This document shows, in pieces, positions 21,988 to 32,924 of a stretch of DNA of 64,000 bases; the first letter of the stretch is position 1, and each line of letters starts with the position of its first letter. The DNA lies in NCBI GenBank assembly GCA_020744225.1, contig JAGMWG010000003.1, positions 372,001 to 436,000 of the forward strand. The letters run 5' to 3'. The notes below the pieces were generated by a model. That model did not search any database. It was not told the origin of the DNA and saw only the letters and a list, made by a program, of their open reading frames with translations. Source of the stretch: Paraphoma chrysanthemicola (taxonomy: Eukaryota > Ascomycota > Dothideomycetes > Pleosporales > Phaeosphaeriaceae). Both the position numbers and the translations under genes were made by a program.

Positions 21988-23081
21988 TCATACCATAACA
22001 TTCGGTACAGTCTTTGGTATGACATGCTCAGGCGCTATGGTGGTATCTGACTCGTTGTCGTCGCAGTCTGTCTCGGAGCCGTCTGCATTCGAACGCCTGC
22101 TTTTGAACAGGTTCGAAAGCTTTTGCTCGAGATCGATGCCTGAAGATTGCCACATGATGCCTTCCTCAGACTCATCGAAAGAGAGACCAGCTTCTTTCGC
22201 CCGTTTGCGAATCTCCCTTGTGCGAAAAAGCCAAACTAGGTGTGAAGCGACCATGCTCATTTCCATGATGCAGCTTCCTGAAGTCAGCATCTTTCGCAAG
22301 TGAGACATCTGGAAGTCCTCTTACCAGAGCGCATACATGGTGCCGAAGAGCACATCAAACTCGTTCTGCGCGACCAATGCCATAAGCGAAAAGAATGCAC
22401 CACACCAATCTATTGTGCTAGATGACTGTCAGCATCGCTCGCTTGGCGGTCATCGCGAACGGTAAAGAAGTGGCTCGTGGGCCAAACGATGATCATTGCA
22501 CGGTTTCACATACAGAAAGACAAAGTCGATGCCAACGACTCGGCCCCGACGCTTGAGCAATTCAAACGGGATTGGAAGATAGCCTGAGATGAGCGTGACG
22601 AACGCTACAATGCCCACCGTGAGCACAGGCCATTCAATGCCTTTCGAATATGCAGGTCGGATCGCAAGTATCAGTCCCACTTCTGCACCGGCGAAGACTA
22701 TGAGCAGAGCGACGAGAAATGACGTTGCGGTCCAGGTCCGCCATTTCCTGTTAGTTCGTCAGCCCATTCCCACACCCAGGCCTACACAATGCACAATACT
22801 TACCGGCCATATATCAGGCATTGCGCCCAGCTCACGCCGCACAAAACGCAAAAGCATTGAGGCTGAATGATAAGTGGTATGTTGAACTTCTGTGCGATCG
22901 CATACACTCCGAAAGGCACTCCTGACATGGACCATATTAACATCATCGCTGGCGGCAGGCCTTCAGTGTTCTTTGTGCGATAGTTGCGCCAAATCTGGGG
23001 GAATAACTGGACACACCAGCACACCGTGCCGATTGTGCCAAGAACATTTGCCGCGACGGGTATCGAATCTTGTGGGGCCAT
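21988..23081 (-). CDS. PQ-loop repeat membrane protein
   Basis: Four exons: 23081-22804, 22747-22514, 22417-22325 and 22273-21988, with introns of 56, 96 and 51 bp (all phase 2); the product is 296 residues. The first PQ motif is LFPQIWRNYRTKNTEGLPP. The second loop reads GYLPIPFELLKRRGRVVGID, with Ile-Pro in place of the usual Pro-Gln. About seven helices are expected, then a polar acidic tail. PQ-loop proteins move amino acids or sugars across vacuolar/lysosomal or Golgi membranes (cystinosin, Ypq families) or serve as receptors. The fungal members closest to this pattern are uncharacterised. The ATG at 23081 (MAPQDS) is preferred over an upstream non-ATG extension. Confidence 0.88.
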
Positions 23082-23695
23082 CCCGAATGAACACGAAAAC
23101 GGAGGCAGCAAAGTGCGGACGAGAGTTCTGCCTTATCACAAATGATTGAATCTGCCTTTGTTAAGATGGACTTCGGGACGTCGGCGACGGAAGTCACGAC
23201 GTCAGAGTTTGCTCCGATGTCTGCCCGTCAGGGTCCGACTAGTGGCTTTGGACCGATAAGGGCCTCAACCTTTCGCAGACATGTAGAGACCTAAAACTCC
23301 ACTAAGCACCCTCTTGACCTCGGGGTCGCAAAACTCGGAGTGCACATTTGACGGCGCACTCGCATGCAGGGTGTCCTTTACGCCTAGAATCGGCTCAAGT
23401 GTTTCCTCGACGCCACACCTGCGTACACTCAATCACGCCACCCATGAATGAGGTAAAAGACAATCTATCTCGCAGTCTATAGCTGGTGTTACTCGAGGCA
23501 TGCAAGACGACCTAATACAACCTAAAACTTCAACAAACAGAAGGAGACAGGAGAAGAGCGCGGGTAAATATAATCCATGAAGCAATGCAACAGATTTGGG
23601 ATGAAAGAGTTCAAGTCTTAGAGCTCATTATAACGCTGTACTTGATGCCAGTAACACAATTAAGGAACACTCAGCTGTGTAGTTCTAATCATTTC
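23082..23695. other. No gene seen
   Basis: Holds the promoter of the PQ-loop gene and the 3' flank of the gene at 23696-24499. Confidence 0.5.
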
Positions 23696-24499
23696 TTATC
23701 GTGTGAGGATCTTCAGTTCACTTCGTGATAGCAGCACAGCCTCAACATTCCACTCCACCGCTCTGCCACGCTCCTCAAATCCTGCTTTCAATACCCTACT
23801 CACGTTCTCCACAATCTCCTCTACGCTGTCAAAGCCATAATCCTCCATATGCCACCTCGCCACCGCACACCTAAACCTCACCACCTTCAGCTTTCCCATA
23901 CCATACAACCCTTCCAGTCTCCACCAAGTCCTAATCTCCTCCTTCGTCAATAGACGTTCACGTGTCTCAGCTTGCCCATCTTCATCTCCAGCCTCAAACT
24001 TCAATAAATGCGAGGGCCGAAACTCAATCACGAAGTCCCTCAACCCCGTACACCTCGTCACAAACTTCGCTGGATGAACGTCTTCGTGGAACCTCAAGCT
24101 ACCAAATCTCGTCACACCATAAAAAATCAGCATGCGGATTGATTCAAAGCCGCGCTCAAACCTAGATAAGAAGCTTTCGAGGGGCTGAATTGCACAGCGC
24201 ACGGTGCGCGGGTACAAATCGTTGAAGATAAAGCGCGTACGCTGGAGATAGATTAGTATGGACTCGCGCTGCAGTTGCTTGCTGGCAAAGAATATAGGAG
24301 GCAGAGTGTCGGGCTGGAGGATTAAGGGGAAGATGAGAAGGTGGGCGGAGACGAAGATTCGGGAGAAGAGCAAGGTGGTCATGAGGATGTGGTAGATGAC
24401 ATCGCGGAGTTCGCGGGGAAGGGAGAGAAAGTGGTGGAAGGTATGGTAAGGGTAGTTCGGGTGTGTTTGATGTTTTGCTTGTGTGGTTGGTGGCTTCAT
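23696..24499 (-). CDS. F-box-like (2EXR-type) fungal protein
   Basis: A 267-residue intronless protein. Near the N-terminus FLSLPRELRDVIYHILM has the 'LP.E(I/L)R..IY' signature of the F-box-like 2EXR domain that is expanded in filamentous ascomycetes. The middle has alternating hydrophobic strands ending in CTGLRDFVIEFRP, a phrase typical of the family. No catalytic motif is seen. The domain may act as a substrate or protein-binding module, but its role is unproven. It belongs to a group of related genes and remnants across the window (35456, 36566, 41295, 52296, 54764). Confidence 0.75.
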   Translation of the reverse strand: MKPPTTQAKHQTHPNYPYHTFHHFLSLPRELRDVIYHILMTTLLFSRIFVSAHLLIFPLILQPDTLPPIFFASKQLQRESILIYLQRTRFIFNDLYPRTVRCAIQPLESFLSRFERGFESIRMLIFYGVTRFGSLRFHEDVHPAKFVTRCTGLRDFVIEFRPSHLLKFEAGDEDGQAETRERLLTKEEIRTWWRLEGLYGMGKLKVVRFRCAVARWHMEDYGFDSVEEIVENVSRVLKAGFEERGRAVEWNVEAVLLSRSELKILTR

Positions 24500-25017
24500 G
24501 ATGAAGTTAGTAGAAAAAGAGAAGGTGGGCTAAAACTATGCGCATAGTAAACACATGTTGTGCGGAGTGCTGGTAGCATTGCAGTCGAATAATTTTGCTA
24601 CACTCGAAGTCGAGGGTCAATTATGCATGTTATCTATATTGTGAAGCAGAAGAGTAGCTGTGAAGCGGTTGACAGCATGAATGTTGCGTGTGAGGCAGCA
24701 CGCTATGCTTGTTTGGGAACGAATGACGTCACGCGGCAAAGTCGCGGCTCGGAACATCGCTCGGCTCGATCACGACAAAGTACTCCCACTTCACCTTACT
24801 TCACCTACCATTTTGGCTTCATGAAATAAGCCATTAAGCCTGCAGCAAATTCATCATAAAGGACAGCAATGGAGTCAATATTGAGCCGTGAAAGATCGTG
24901 GATTATCATTAGGAGAGTCTGCAAACTACGGACTGATCATCAAGTCCGGATATTGGCAGCAGTCATGCGTCTATTTTTATTCCGTTTCGCAATTTTCTTG
25001 TCTTCTACATCCACCGC
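24500..25017. other. No gene seen
   Basis: Contains the promoter of the F-box-like gene and the 3' flank of the zincophore gene. Confidence 0.5.
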
Positions 25018-26104
25018 TTAAGAGGGGGGCGAAGATGGCTCTGGGACGCCGGGAGGGCAGTGCCTAAGCGGACATTAGTACATGCTCAAGTCACAATTTG
25101 ATGCAGAGAGACTCACCAGTGGTCATCGTGAGGAGTGCAAGCAGTTGCAGCTTGGCTGGAAGCAGCCGCAGCACGGCTGGTAGTTGAAGCACGAGCCGAG
25201 CTGGCAGCGACAGGAGTTGCAGAGGCCTGAACGGCGGCGGCACTGCTCGAGGCGGCACGCGACGTTGAAGCAGCTGCAGCTGGGGTGGAAGTCGAGGTGA
25301 AGGTGCCAGCGCATCCAATTCCGGGGACGGCGACGTCGTGGGCATACACCTCGAGGGCGAAGTACTGGAGTGTGTCGCTGTTCCTCACGGCATAGGTGGC
25401 GTTGTCCTTAGCCAGCGAGATAACACCAGGGTACTTGCCCTCGGCGCCGTAGTGCTCGACAACACCCTCACCGACCTTCGGGATGTGAAGAAGACGGTGG
25501 AGCAAGTCGGAAGCCCAGTAGAAATTGGTGGCGCCGTTGGCAACGTTGTAGCCGAACATGCACATGCCCTCGAGGGGTCGTCGGACCTCATACGACAAGT
25601 CGCAAATCACAGTCTCAGAGGTAGCATTCTTGCCACGCCAGTGACCAGCCCATCCTGGCGCATGTTAGAGTGGTGGCTAGCATGTACGCAGCTTCACATA
25701 CCTTGCTGGCGGCAGTTTCCGTCAATGTTGTCGCAGCGGAAGAGAACATCTGCCTTGTCGCCATCAACGATCTTGGTGAACCATCCGATTGGCTCGCCCG
25801 TGGGCGCATTGCCGAAGTACTTCTGGTAGATGGCCGAAGAGTTGCCCCAACGAAGAATGTGATCGCGGGCTTGCTTGCAGAGTGTGATAGTCTCCTGGAG
25901 TCCGTTGCTGATGTACGCCCTCTGAGTGGCATTGCAAGAAGCGTGAATCGGGTAGTTGTTGACAGCGCCAGCGTTCCAGGCAGTGTTGACAGGGGCTGGT
26001 GCAGTAACAGTGACAGTTGCAGTTGCACTGTGTTGGCGAGGGAACAGAGGATTGGCTACAGCCACGGAGGCACCCAAGAGTGCGAGGGAAGTGTATGCGA
26101 CCAT
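25018..26104 (-). CDS. PRA1: Pra1/AspF2-type secreted zinc-binding protein (HRXXH family)
   Basis: Three exons: 26104-25702, 25654-25117 and 25063-25018, with introns of 47 and 53 bp; the product is 328 residues. A signal peptide (MVAYTSLALLGASVAVA) leads into a deuterolysin-like fold with paired cysteines. The family motif HRLLH is at residues 187-191, and MCMFGYNVANGATNFYW lies just before it. A long Ala/Ser-rich linker follows. The tiny last exon completes a Cys/His tail, CTPHDDHWHCPPGVPEP. In Candida Pra1 and Aspergillus AspF2 the protein is secreted to bind zinc and hand it to a ZIP importer. This gene is divergent from such an importer at 27310, which strongly supports the same job. The domain lacks a full metalloprotease site, so catalysis is not expected. 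Confidence 0.9.
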
Positions 26105-27309
26105 GGTGAAGTGGAGTCTTGATCCGAGTTCAAGCTTTGCAGTCTGAAACGGTAAGTGTCTGAAGGTATGCGAACTGCAGTTCAGTGAGGTCCCGAGAAG
26201 CTGGATGAGCTACAACGAGGCATCTAGTATGACTTATATACGAACCAGATACTCACTCACTGCCTATCCCGGGGACACCTCGGTACTCTTCGACCGAGAT
26301 CGCTACCGTTCTACACTGTTCTATGCCGGCCCAGCCTCACACCAAAACGCCTCTATACCGCCGCTGATGTACCATCGGGTAATATGCCGCCAGTCTGGAG
26401 AGCCTCATGCTACCTTCTGCAGGTGGAGGTGCAGTCGATCTTCTTGGCGAATGCACCTTTCGCGTGGTTGAGCCTCGGCGGCCCGCCTGTACAGGGCTGG
26501 ATACAAGTTTCTCCGCGCGAGAATGTTCAAGATGGTTAAAAGAGCACCATGATGGACTTGAAAGGCGACGAATTTTCAACCTTCGTGGGACACGGCGATC
26601 GGAGTAAGTGTCTGAATTCGGCAAAGCCGACAGGCCACTGGAAGCCATTGCGGATGGTTGAGCTGGTCTCCCACGAGATGTGTCAGAATGGATGCGTCGA
26701 AAGCACACAGCCGGTACTGATCACGTGTTATAGCACCGGACTAGAGGCAAAGTGACGGCGTCTGCGCGCATTCACATATCATCGCTTGCTACTTCACTGG
26801 CGGGCATTATACCAACAAGCAATACTTTCGAAAGGCAGCCCCCTCGACCATCCACGCCAGAATCTTCGCATTGCGTGTCGATGAAGTCGTTGTTCGCACA
26901 TAGAAATTAACCTCACAGTGTAGTGTCACACAACAGCCAGCTTCCGTGCCAAGACATCCGCCACTACCGCAGCGCTACCATTGCCACCTTCTACGCATAG
27001 ACTAGAGGGCGCTGTGAGCAAAAGAAACCTGGCGACTGCTTGATTCGACAACGTGGGCTCGGAAGGAAGCTGCCAAGGTGCCAGCGTCCATCTCGGTACT
27101 CTTGCCAAGCGTGGGTTTCTCCACGCTGGCGGAGGGCGCGCAGACTCTTCACGATTCGGGACGTACTCTGCTCCATCACGGTACCGAATACCGACCGGCT
27201 CTTTTCTGGGAATCGCCTTCGCTATCGTCTCGACGTATATCAAGGCGCGTTGCTGGCACGACTCTGACTGCTTTCACCCACGCGCTCGCTAATCGGTCTA
27301 CCCTTGAAC
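26105..27309. promoter_or_regulatory. Shared divergent promoter of the zinc-capture pair
   Basis: The 1.2 kb between the two start codons holds several sites with the PacC core GCCARG: GCCAAG at 26948-26953, 27072-27077 and 27104-27109 and its complement CTTGGC at 26443-26448. CAAGGT at 27074-27079 overlaps one of them and matches the core I recall for zinc-responsive ZafA sites. In Aspergillus fumigatus the matching pair is induced by zinc lack at neutral or alkaline pH through ZafA and PacC. Short motifs occur by chance, so this is a hypothesis. Small open frames inside (26337-26708, 27078-27482) look spurious. Confidence 0.5.
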
Positions 27310-28902
27310 ATGGCCTCAGCCGCACGTGCCGCAACACTGTTCTTCGCAGCATGCGTTGCTGCGCAGTCAATAACACCAGCGCCGTCTTCGACGAGGGCGC
27401 CAACGCCAACAATCACCGCTGTGTCCGATTGCCATCCTCATGGCACCGTAAAGTATGTTGGCCGCGCGAATTACACGTTTGACGCTAACGATTACAAGCT
27501 GGTGCATGGTTGGTACTGAAGAGTACCAGGTTGTCGGGCCTACCAGGACCCAGGACATGCAACCTCAGTACACCGACTGCCATACACACGGGACAGAAAC
27601 GTGAGTACATCTGCAGTCTCTCTACATTATACAACTAATCAAAGTCAGATACTGTGTCGATAATGCTGGCCAGGACGTGCAGGTACTTGTTGAGACGACG
27701 GACAGTGGTGGTACGCCTACCGATGAGCACACCGCAGAGGAGCCAGCAGGCTCGGGTGAACACTGCCATTTCCATGCCGGCGTTGAGTAAGTCTTGCACA
27801 GTGGAGCACTACAATGAGAAAGAAATTGACAATGGCCCCAGACACTGCACTGGCGGAAGCGGAGCGGTTAGTTGTGATGCAACACCTCGAGACTACAACA
27901 TTCCGCTGCGCGTCGGTCTGCTTTTCGTCATCCTCGTCACCAGCGCTTTCGGAGTCTTCATGCCCATCCTGACAACCCGCTTCAACCTGATCTCGCAGGA
28001 CAACATTATCTTCGTTGTGCTTAAGCAGTTCGGTACCGGCATCGTCATTTCCACTGCCTTTATTCATCTCTTCACCCATGCGGATCTCATGTTTGGCAAT
28101 GAGTGCCTAGGCGAACTCACGTACGAAGGTACGACAGCGGCAATCTTCATGGCTGGTCTTTTCCTGTCATTCCTGGTTGACTACCTCGGTGCCCGTTTCG
28201 TGCAATGGCGCCAGAACAAGCGCGTAGGCTCGAGTCCGGAGATCACACCTGCGACTGGAGATGACAAGTCGGCCAACACGTCATCGTCGGCGGCGCCGAA
28301 CAACGAGTTCATGCGTAGCCATGGGCTTCCGCATGCACACGGGCCGATGCATGCTCCTACACCCATGGAGGAGAAGATCAACGTCATGAATCTGGAGGCT
28401 GGAATTATTTTCCACTCCATTCGTATGTCATCTCCACACGTTTGGACAATATGGACGCTAACGTTTCACAGTCATCGGTATCACACTCGTGGTTGCAGGA
28501 GACAGCTTCTTCATCACACTCTTCGTTGTTATTCTCTTCCACCAGATGTTCGAAGGCATTGCCCTAGGCACTTGCATCGCCGAGCTTCCAAAGGCAGCCG
28601 CATCCACACTTCAGAAACTCATCATGGCCGGTATCTTTGCGCTCATCACACCGATCGGTATGGCCATTGGTATCGGTGTGCTAAATCAGTTCAATGGCAA
28701 CGATCCCAGCACCATTGTTGCGATAGGCACGCTCGATGCGCTGTCCGCGGGTATCCTTGCCTGGGTGGGTATTGTCGAGATGTTGGCGAGGGACTGGATG
28801 CATGGCAAGCTTTTGAGCGCAGGACTGATCAGGACGCTCACTGCGATGTTTGCGCTCATTTCTGGGCTGGTGCTCATGAGCGTACTTGGAAAGTGGGCGT
28901 GA
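27310..28902 (+). CDS. zrfC: ZIP-family zinc transporter with extracellular Cys/His extension
   Basis: Five exons: 27310-27452, 27499-27600, 27649-27786, 27842-28422 and 28472-28902, with introns of 46, 48, 55 and 49 bp; the product is 464 residues. After a signal peptide, three Cys-His motifs follow: C41HPHG...WC50, C75HTHG...YC84 and C121HFHAGVEHC130. The ZIP core then has about eight helices, a His-rich loop (HGLPHAHGPMHAP, about residues 288-300) and the metal-path helix with FHQMFEGIALG. The layout is that of A. fumigatus ZrfC, which works with the secreted AspF2 in alkaline, zinc-poor conditions. The divergent Pra1-type gene next door fits. Each small exon restores a motif, so the unusual five-exon model is solid. 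Confidence 0.92.
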
Positions 28903-29037
28903 GTGACGGACGCAGAAGAACGAAACTATACATGACTTACGGAATTGCATGCATTTGCAGCGGGATAGTAAAGGGATATAGACTGTACGATCACGATATC
29001 CGGCACAAAAGCCACTCATTATGACAAGAATCGTGAA

Positions 29038-29994
29038 TTACTCCACTATCGTCCCCTTCATACTTTGCTTTCCAAAACTATCCCATATATCAGCTCTCCA
29101 CTCCCGGTTCTTCTCCTCGCCTTTAGCTAGTAATATCCGATACTGTTCACCGACATATAACGGGCTCATAGCTCTGTACGCTATGCTCGTCGGTACCGCC
29201 TCTCCATCCCCACCCCGCGCTGTGTCTCGCCAAAAGTCTAAAATGTTGATCAAATTCAATGGCCCATGTACCACAGCATTCCGATGCCCCTCGACTTCTC
29301 TACACCACTCAGGTAAATAGTGAATCTTATGCCCATTGAATGTCAGCGCCGAAAATCTAAACAACGTAGTGTCCGTCTGGCAGAAGTCTTTTTGATATTC
29401 ACCCTCTGGAAGCGGTTTCTCTTGTGGTTTCGGCGGCGCCTTGATCGGATTCTCAGGTGTGATTTCGCGCTGAAAAACCCAATTGCGCCGATCTGTCAAC
29501 GCGACTCCATGCTCGTTCGAAAAAGTCTTTTCAACGCCTACAACTAACATCTCGCCGCCGGATTTGAGTTTCTTGGGCTCAGCAGACGTGAGCGTGGTGG
29601 TTTCGCGAACATCTTGACCCACCCTTAAGAGCGACTTAGGGTCGGTTGACCAGGTTAATTCGCCGCCAGCCCACATGCGACGGGTGAAAGGTGATAATGG
29701 GTTCACGGTGCGATCAGTGCCGTCTAGGCCAAGTTCGGACTCGATGATGCTGGGCGTGAAGTAGACTAGGTGGTACCCCGGTGGGATTGGAGTGCCATTT
29801 GGTGGGGCTCTGAAAGATGTTGGGGACCGGTTGAGGGTGACGGAGAGGAGGTGAAGTTGGTTGGCGTCGAGGAATTGATTGCGAGTGCTGATGGGGCCGG
29901 AATGGAAGCGGGTGAGGAGTTCAGAGCATGCGTCTGAGGCGGAGGAGGACAGGCGGGTAGACGTCGTGAAGAGGCGGCGGGAGACATGTGCCAT
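29038..29994 (-). CDS. HTD2: Mitochondrial hydroxyacyl-thioester dehydratase type 2 (hotdog fold)
   Basis: A 318-residue intronless protein from the ATG at 29994; the frame extends upstream only with a TTG. The N-terminus (MAHVSRRLFTTSTRLSSS) is Arg/Ser/Thr-rich, as in mitochondrial targeting. The C-terminal hotdog domain has LFRFSALTFNGHKIHYLPE and GHRNAVVHGPLNLINIL, the catalytic strand/helix of Htd2-like and mesaconyl-CoA hydratase-like enzymes. Htd2 dehydrates 3-hydroxyacyl-ACP in mitochondrial fatty-acid synthesis, needed for lipoate. A CoA-linked hydratase role is the alternative. It is convergent with the ZIP gene, about 135 bp apart. Confidence 0.85.
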   Translation of the reverse strand: MAHVSRRLFTTSTRLSSSASDACSELLTRFHSGPISTRNQFLDANQLHLLSVTLNRSPTSFRAPPNGTPIPPGYHLVYFTPSIIESELGLDGTDRTVNPLSPFTRRMWAGGELTWSTDPKSLLRVGQDVRETTTLTSAEPKKLKSGGEMLVVGVEKTFSNEHGVALTDRRNWVFQREITPENPIKAPPKPQEKPLPEGEYQKDFCQTDTTLFRFSALTFNGHKIHYLPEWCREVEGHRNAVVHGPLNLINILDFWRDTARGGDGEAVPTSIAYRAMSPLYVGEQYRILLAKGEEKNREWRADIWDSFGKQSMKGTIVE

Positions 29995-30411
29995 GATTGG
30001 GGTCTTTATATCTTCCTTTCTTCCTGGTACTCGTGCCAATTTCTGAAAAGTTCGAACGTTTTGTTTGGGTGATGCTCGGTTATTCGATCCTGGTTGTTAT
30101 GTTGCACAGGCTGTTCTGGGTTGGCGAAGATTACGTCACCTGGCTTCGATACATTTTTGGACAGCTGCAAACTTCCCGCGACGTTTGAGGAACCTCGTGT
30201 GTATGGCAACGAATGCTGCGCTATAGTTCACACTTCTAATGAAATGGCATATGCCATGCGGATAATCAAGTTGTTCGTCACCGGAAATGCGAGGTACTTT
30301 GCGACGCTGAGATGCCAAGCCTGTTAGCCTCCACCCCACACTCTTCAAATAGCCGAAGCGAAGTCGGCTCCATCACCACGTCACACACTCGCCGACTCGG
30401 ACGTTGACACC
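29995..30411. promoter_or_regulatory. Divergent promoter between HTD2-like gene and Zn2Cys6 gene
   Basis: About 420 bp separate the two start codons. No gene is inside, and no specific site is claimed. Confidence 0.45.
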
Positions 30412-32718
30412 ATGTCTGAACCTCCTCGAAAGCGCGCGAAGCTAGCTTGCGTGACGTGCAATGCGCGCCGCGTGAAGTGCGACGTGACGGACCGGCAACC
30501 CTGCACGAATTGCATCACGGCGAATGTGCATTGCGAGACGCGCGAGTCAAAACGCGGTAAACACCCGAGAAAACCGAAGACGGGGGGAAGTGTACGAGGC
30601 GAAACGTAAGTGACTCTGTTCCAGAAGATTGCAGAGCCCATGGGTCTTTCCAATTGGTGTCTTCTTTCTCGCAAAAATCCACAAAGTTGTTTGAAGTTCT
30701 TTCAACAAGCATCGAGATGCTGCCTGATCCGGCTTTGTGCGTCGACACCAGCCAGACATTGGCGCGGCCTGTGTAAAGCTTCGAACGTCGATTTAACTCA
30801 TGACAGCTCACCACAAACAACTCTGAGCCCTGAGAGACACGAAGATGAGGTGACGGCGTCGCACGTGCTGGCTTCGTTGTCATCGAATTTTCATAGTCCG
30901 GCCGACGCTCGCATTGACTTTCTCCACTTCGCTTCACCTGCCACCAAATCGGACTCTCATGGTCACGGCTCCAAGACGGAAACACCGAGACAGGAAGATG
31001 ATGCTGCCGTGTTCCTAGGCGAGTCCAGCTCACTCCGCTATGTGACAGACGAGCCCTCCCCTGCTGGCATTCCACCAGAACGGCGCAACTCCCTCCTCCG
31101 CTTCCGCCATGCTGTACCCAACGCCGTCAAGGAGGATGCTATGGTACCAGAATGGGAAGCTGAACGCCGACGTGCGCGCATGAAAGCACTCCAGAATGAG
31201 GGCACGTTTTCTTTCCCGCCAACTGCTATTCGCCTCGAGTTATTGAAAGCGTACTTCCAATGGTTCCATCCTCACTTCGCTATTGTAGACGAAGAAGACT
31301 TCTGGAATGCACATGATCAAAGTATTGTGTCGCCCCTCTTGCTGCAGGCTATGCTCTTCATCGGCGTTATCCATTGCGAGGAAGCCACCTTGACCAATCT
31401 TGGTTGGGGCAATCGGCACCGCGCCAAGTGGCTGTTCTACATCAGAGCGAAGGACATATACGACGCGACATACGAAACAAACAAAGTCACTGTCATACAA
31501 GCGTTGTTCCTAATGAGCTTCTGGCGAGCTGGCGCATTGCTCGAGAAAGATGCACGCCACTGGCTCGGGACTGCCATTAGTCTGGCCCATACCAAGGCCT
31601 TGCATCGCTCGGGCGAAGACAGCGATGAGACGCTATCTAGACTTAAGAGAAGACTTTGGTGGGCCATTTATGTGCGTGAACGACAATGTGGCTGCGCTCT
31701 CGGCCTGCCAAATCGCATCCGCGACGAAGATTGCGACATCGCACCGCTGACAGCTGCCGACTTCTTTTCAGCCTTTAGTCCAACAACTCCATCGTCACAG
31801 TCGGAGCAATCTACCGCGTACATCATCGGCGTGACGCAACTGGCTATCTATCTTGGTCGCATCGTCGACGCAGGCTACCTGCCGAACCGTACCTTCAAGG
31901 CCAGTGACCGAGAATGCATACGCGACCAGTTGTATAAGTGGAAAGAACAGCTCCCCTCAGTCATACGACTCCAAACGGAAACCGGCGAACAACCGAATTT
32001 CCAAGCGAGCACACTACAACTCGCGTACAACAATCTTCTCATCCTTCTCTACCGCACGAGCTTCATCGTGGACGAGAATGGCAGTGCGGAAAATGACGGT
32101 AATGTCGCGTTGCAAGCCGCTGCTCGCAATGCCCGCATCGTCGAAGATCTGTTACCATGTAGCAATATCGGTCATGCACAGATTCATGTCATAACTAATC
32201 TGTTCAATACTCTTTGCATTCATGTAGCACACCTTAGACGCTCAAATGGAGTCAACAGAACGCTAGCAGAGCATCGAGCGAAGCTATGTTTGATGGGGCT
32301 GCAGGAATTGCAGAAGACCTGGGAGGTTACCAATTGGGTTCTGCAATTGTTCTTCCGATACTTGGATCGCTCGACTGCCGCACGACTAGCGATGGAGGCT
32401 GATGATGTGGGCTTTGCGAGTGTTGCAAGTCAAACACCCAGTGGGAAAGGCTCTTCCGGTCCTCCGGCTCTTGAGACGCCAAAACTCCCACCAAGTGAAG
32501 GCATTGAGCCTCAATCTGTTCAGCCAGCAGTATCTTGGAACCATGATGTTGGCTCCACGCCCTGGTCCTGGACTACCGACGAGGCTAGTCAGTACTTGTT
32601 CACGCAAATCGAGAACGACTTTGCTTTTGGCGAAGGTGGGATGCAGCAATGGACTCCTGAAGACGTAATCACGAACGGCGCTTTGGCAGACTTTGTATAC
32701 AGTAACCTAAATGGCTGA
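30412..32718 (+). CDS. Zn(II)2Cys6 transcription factor, cutinase-factor/Far-like
   Basis: Proposed exons are 30412-30605 and 30807-32718; the product is 701 residues. Exon 1 has KRAKLACVTCNARRVKC and completes a six-Cys cluster. The donor GTAAGT at 30606 is strong. The acceptor CAG at 30804-30806, after TTTAAC, makes a 201-bp intron and keeps the frame, but this intron is long for the window, so the acceptor is less certain. The regulatory domain reads YFQWFHPHFAIVDEEDF, YIRAKDIYDATYE and LKRRLWWAIYVRERQC, then LGLPNRIRDEDCDI. These features resemble cutinase transcription factor 1-beta and the fatty-acid regulators FarA/FarB. Targets are not shown by the sequence. Confidence 0.88.
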
Positions 32719-32924
32719 AGGACCCAAGTGGCACAACATCGTTATCATGGTCACAATCTCATAATCGCGGCGTGCTTGACAAGCTGAAAAGTTGATGATT
32801 GCGAAGGGTATCTCAATTGCAACTAACGATACATGCAAAAGAAGGAAATTCAGGTCCCACCAGGTGCCGGCATGGAGAGGGGTTCATTGCGTCAGTGCGT
32901 CAGTTTTTCTCCCGGGTGAGCACT

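Noticed and set aside
27078..27482. 134-codon frame across the zinc transporter start
   Set aside because: It is out of frame with the transporter exons, which carry the signal peptide and Cys-His motifs.
30610..30806. Open frame joined to the front of the second Zn2Cys6 exon
   Set aside because: It does not read like the family and is better explained as an intron after the GTAAGT at 30606.
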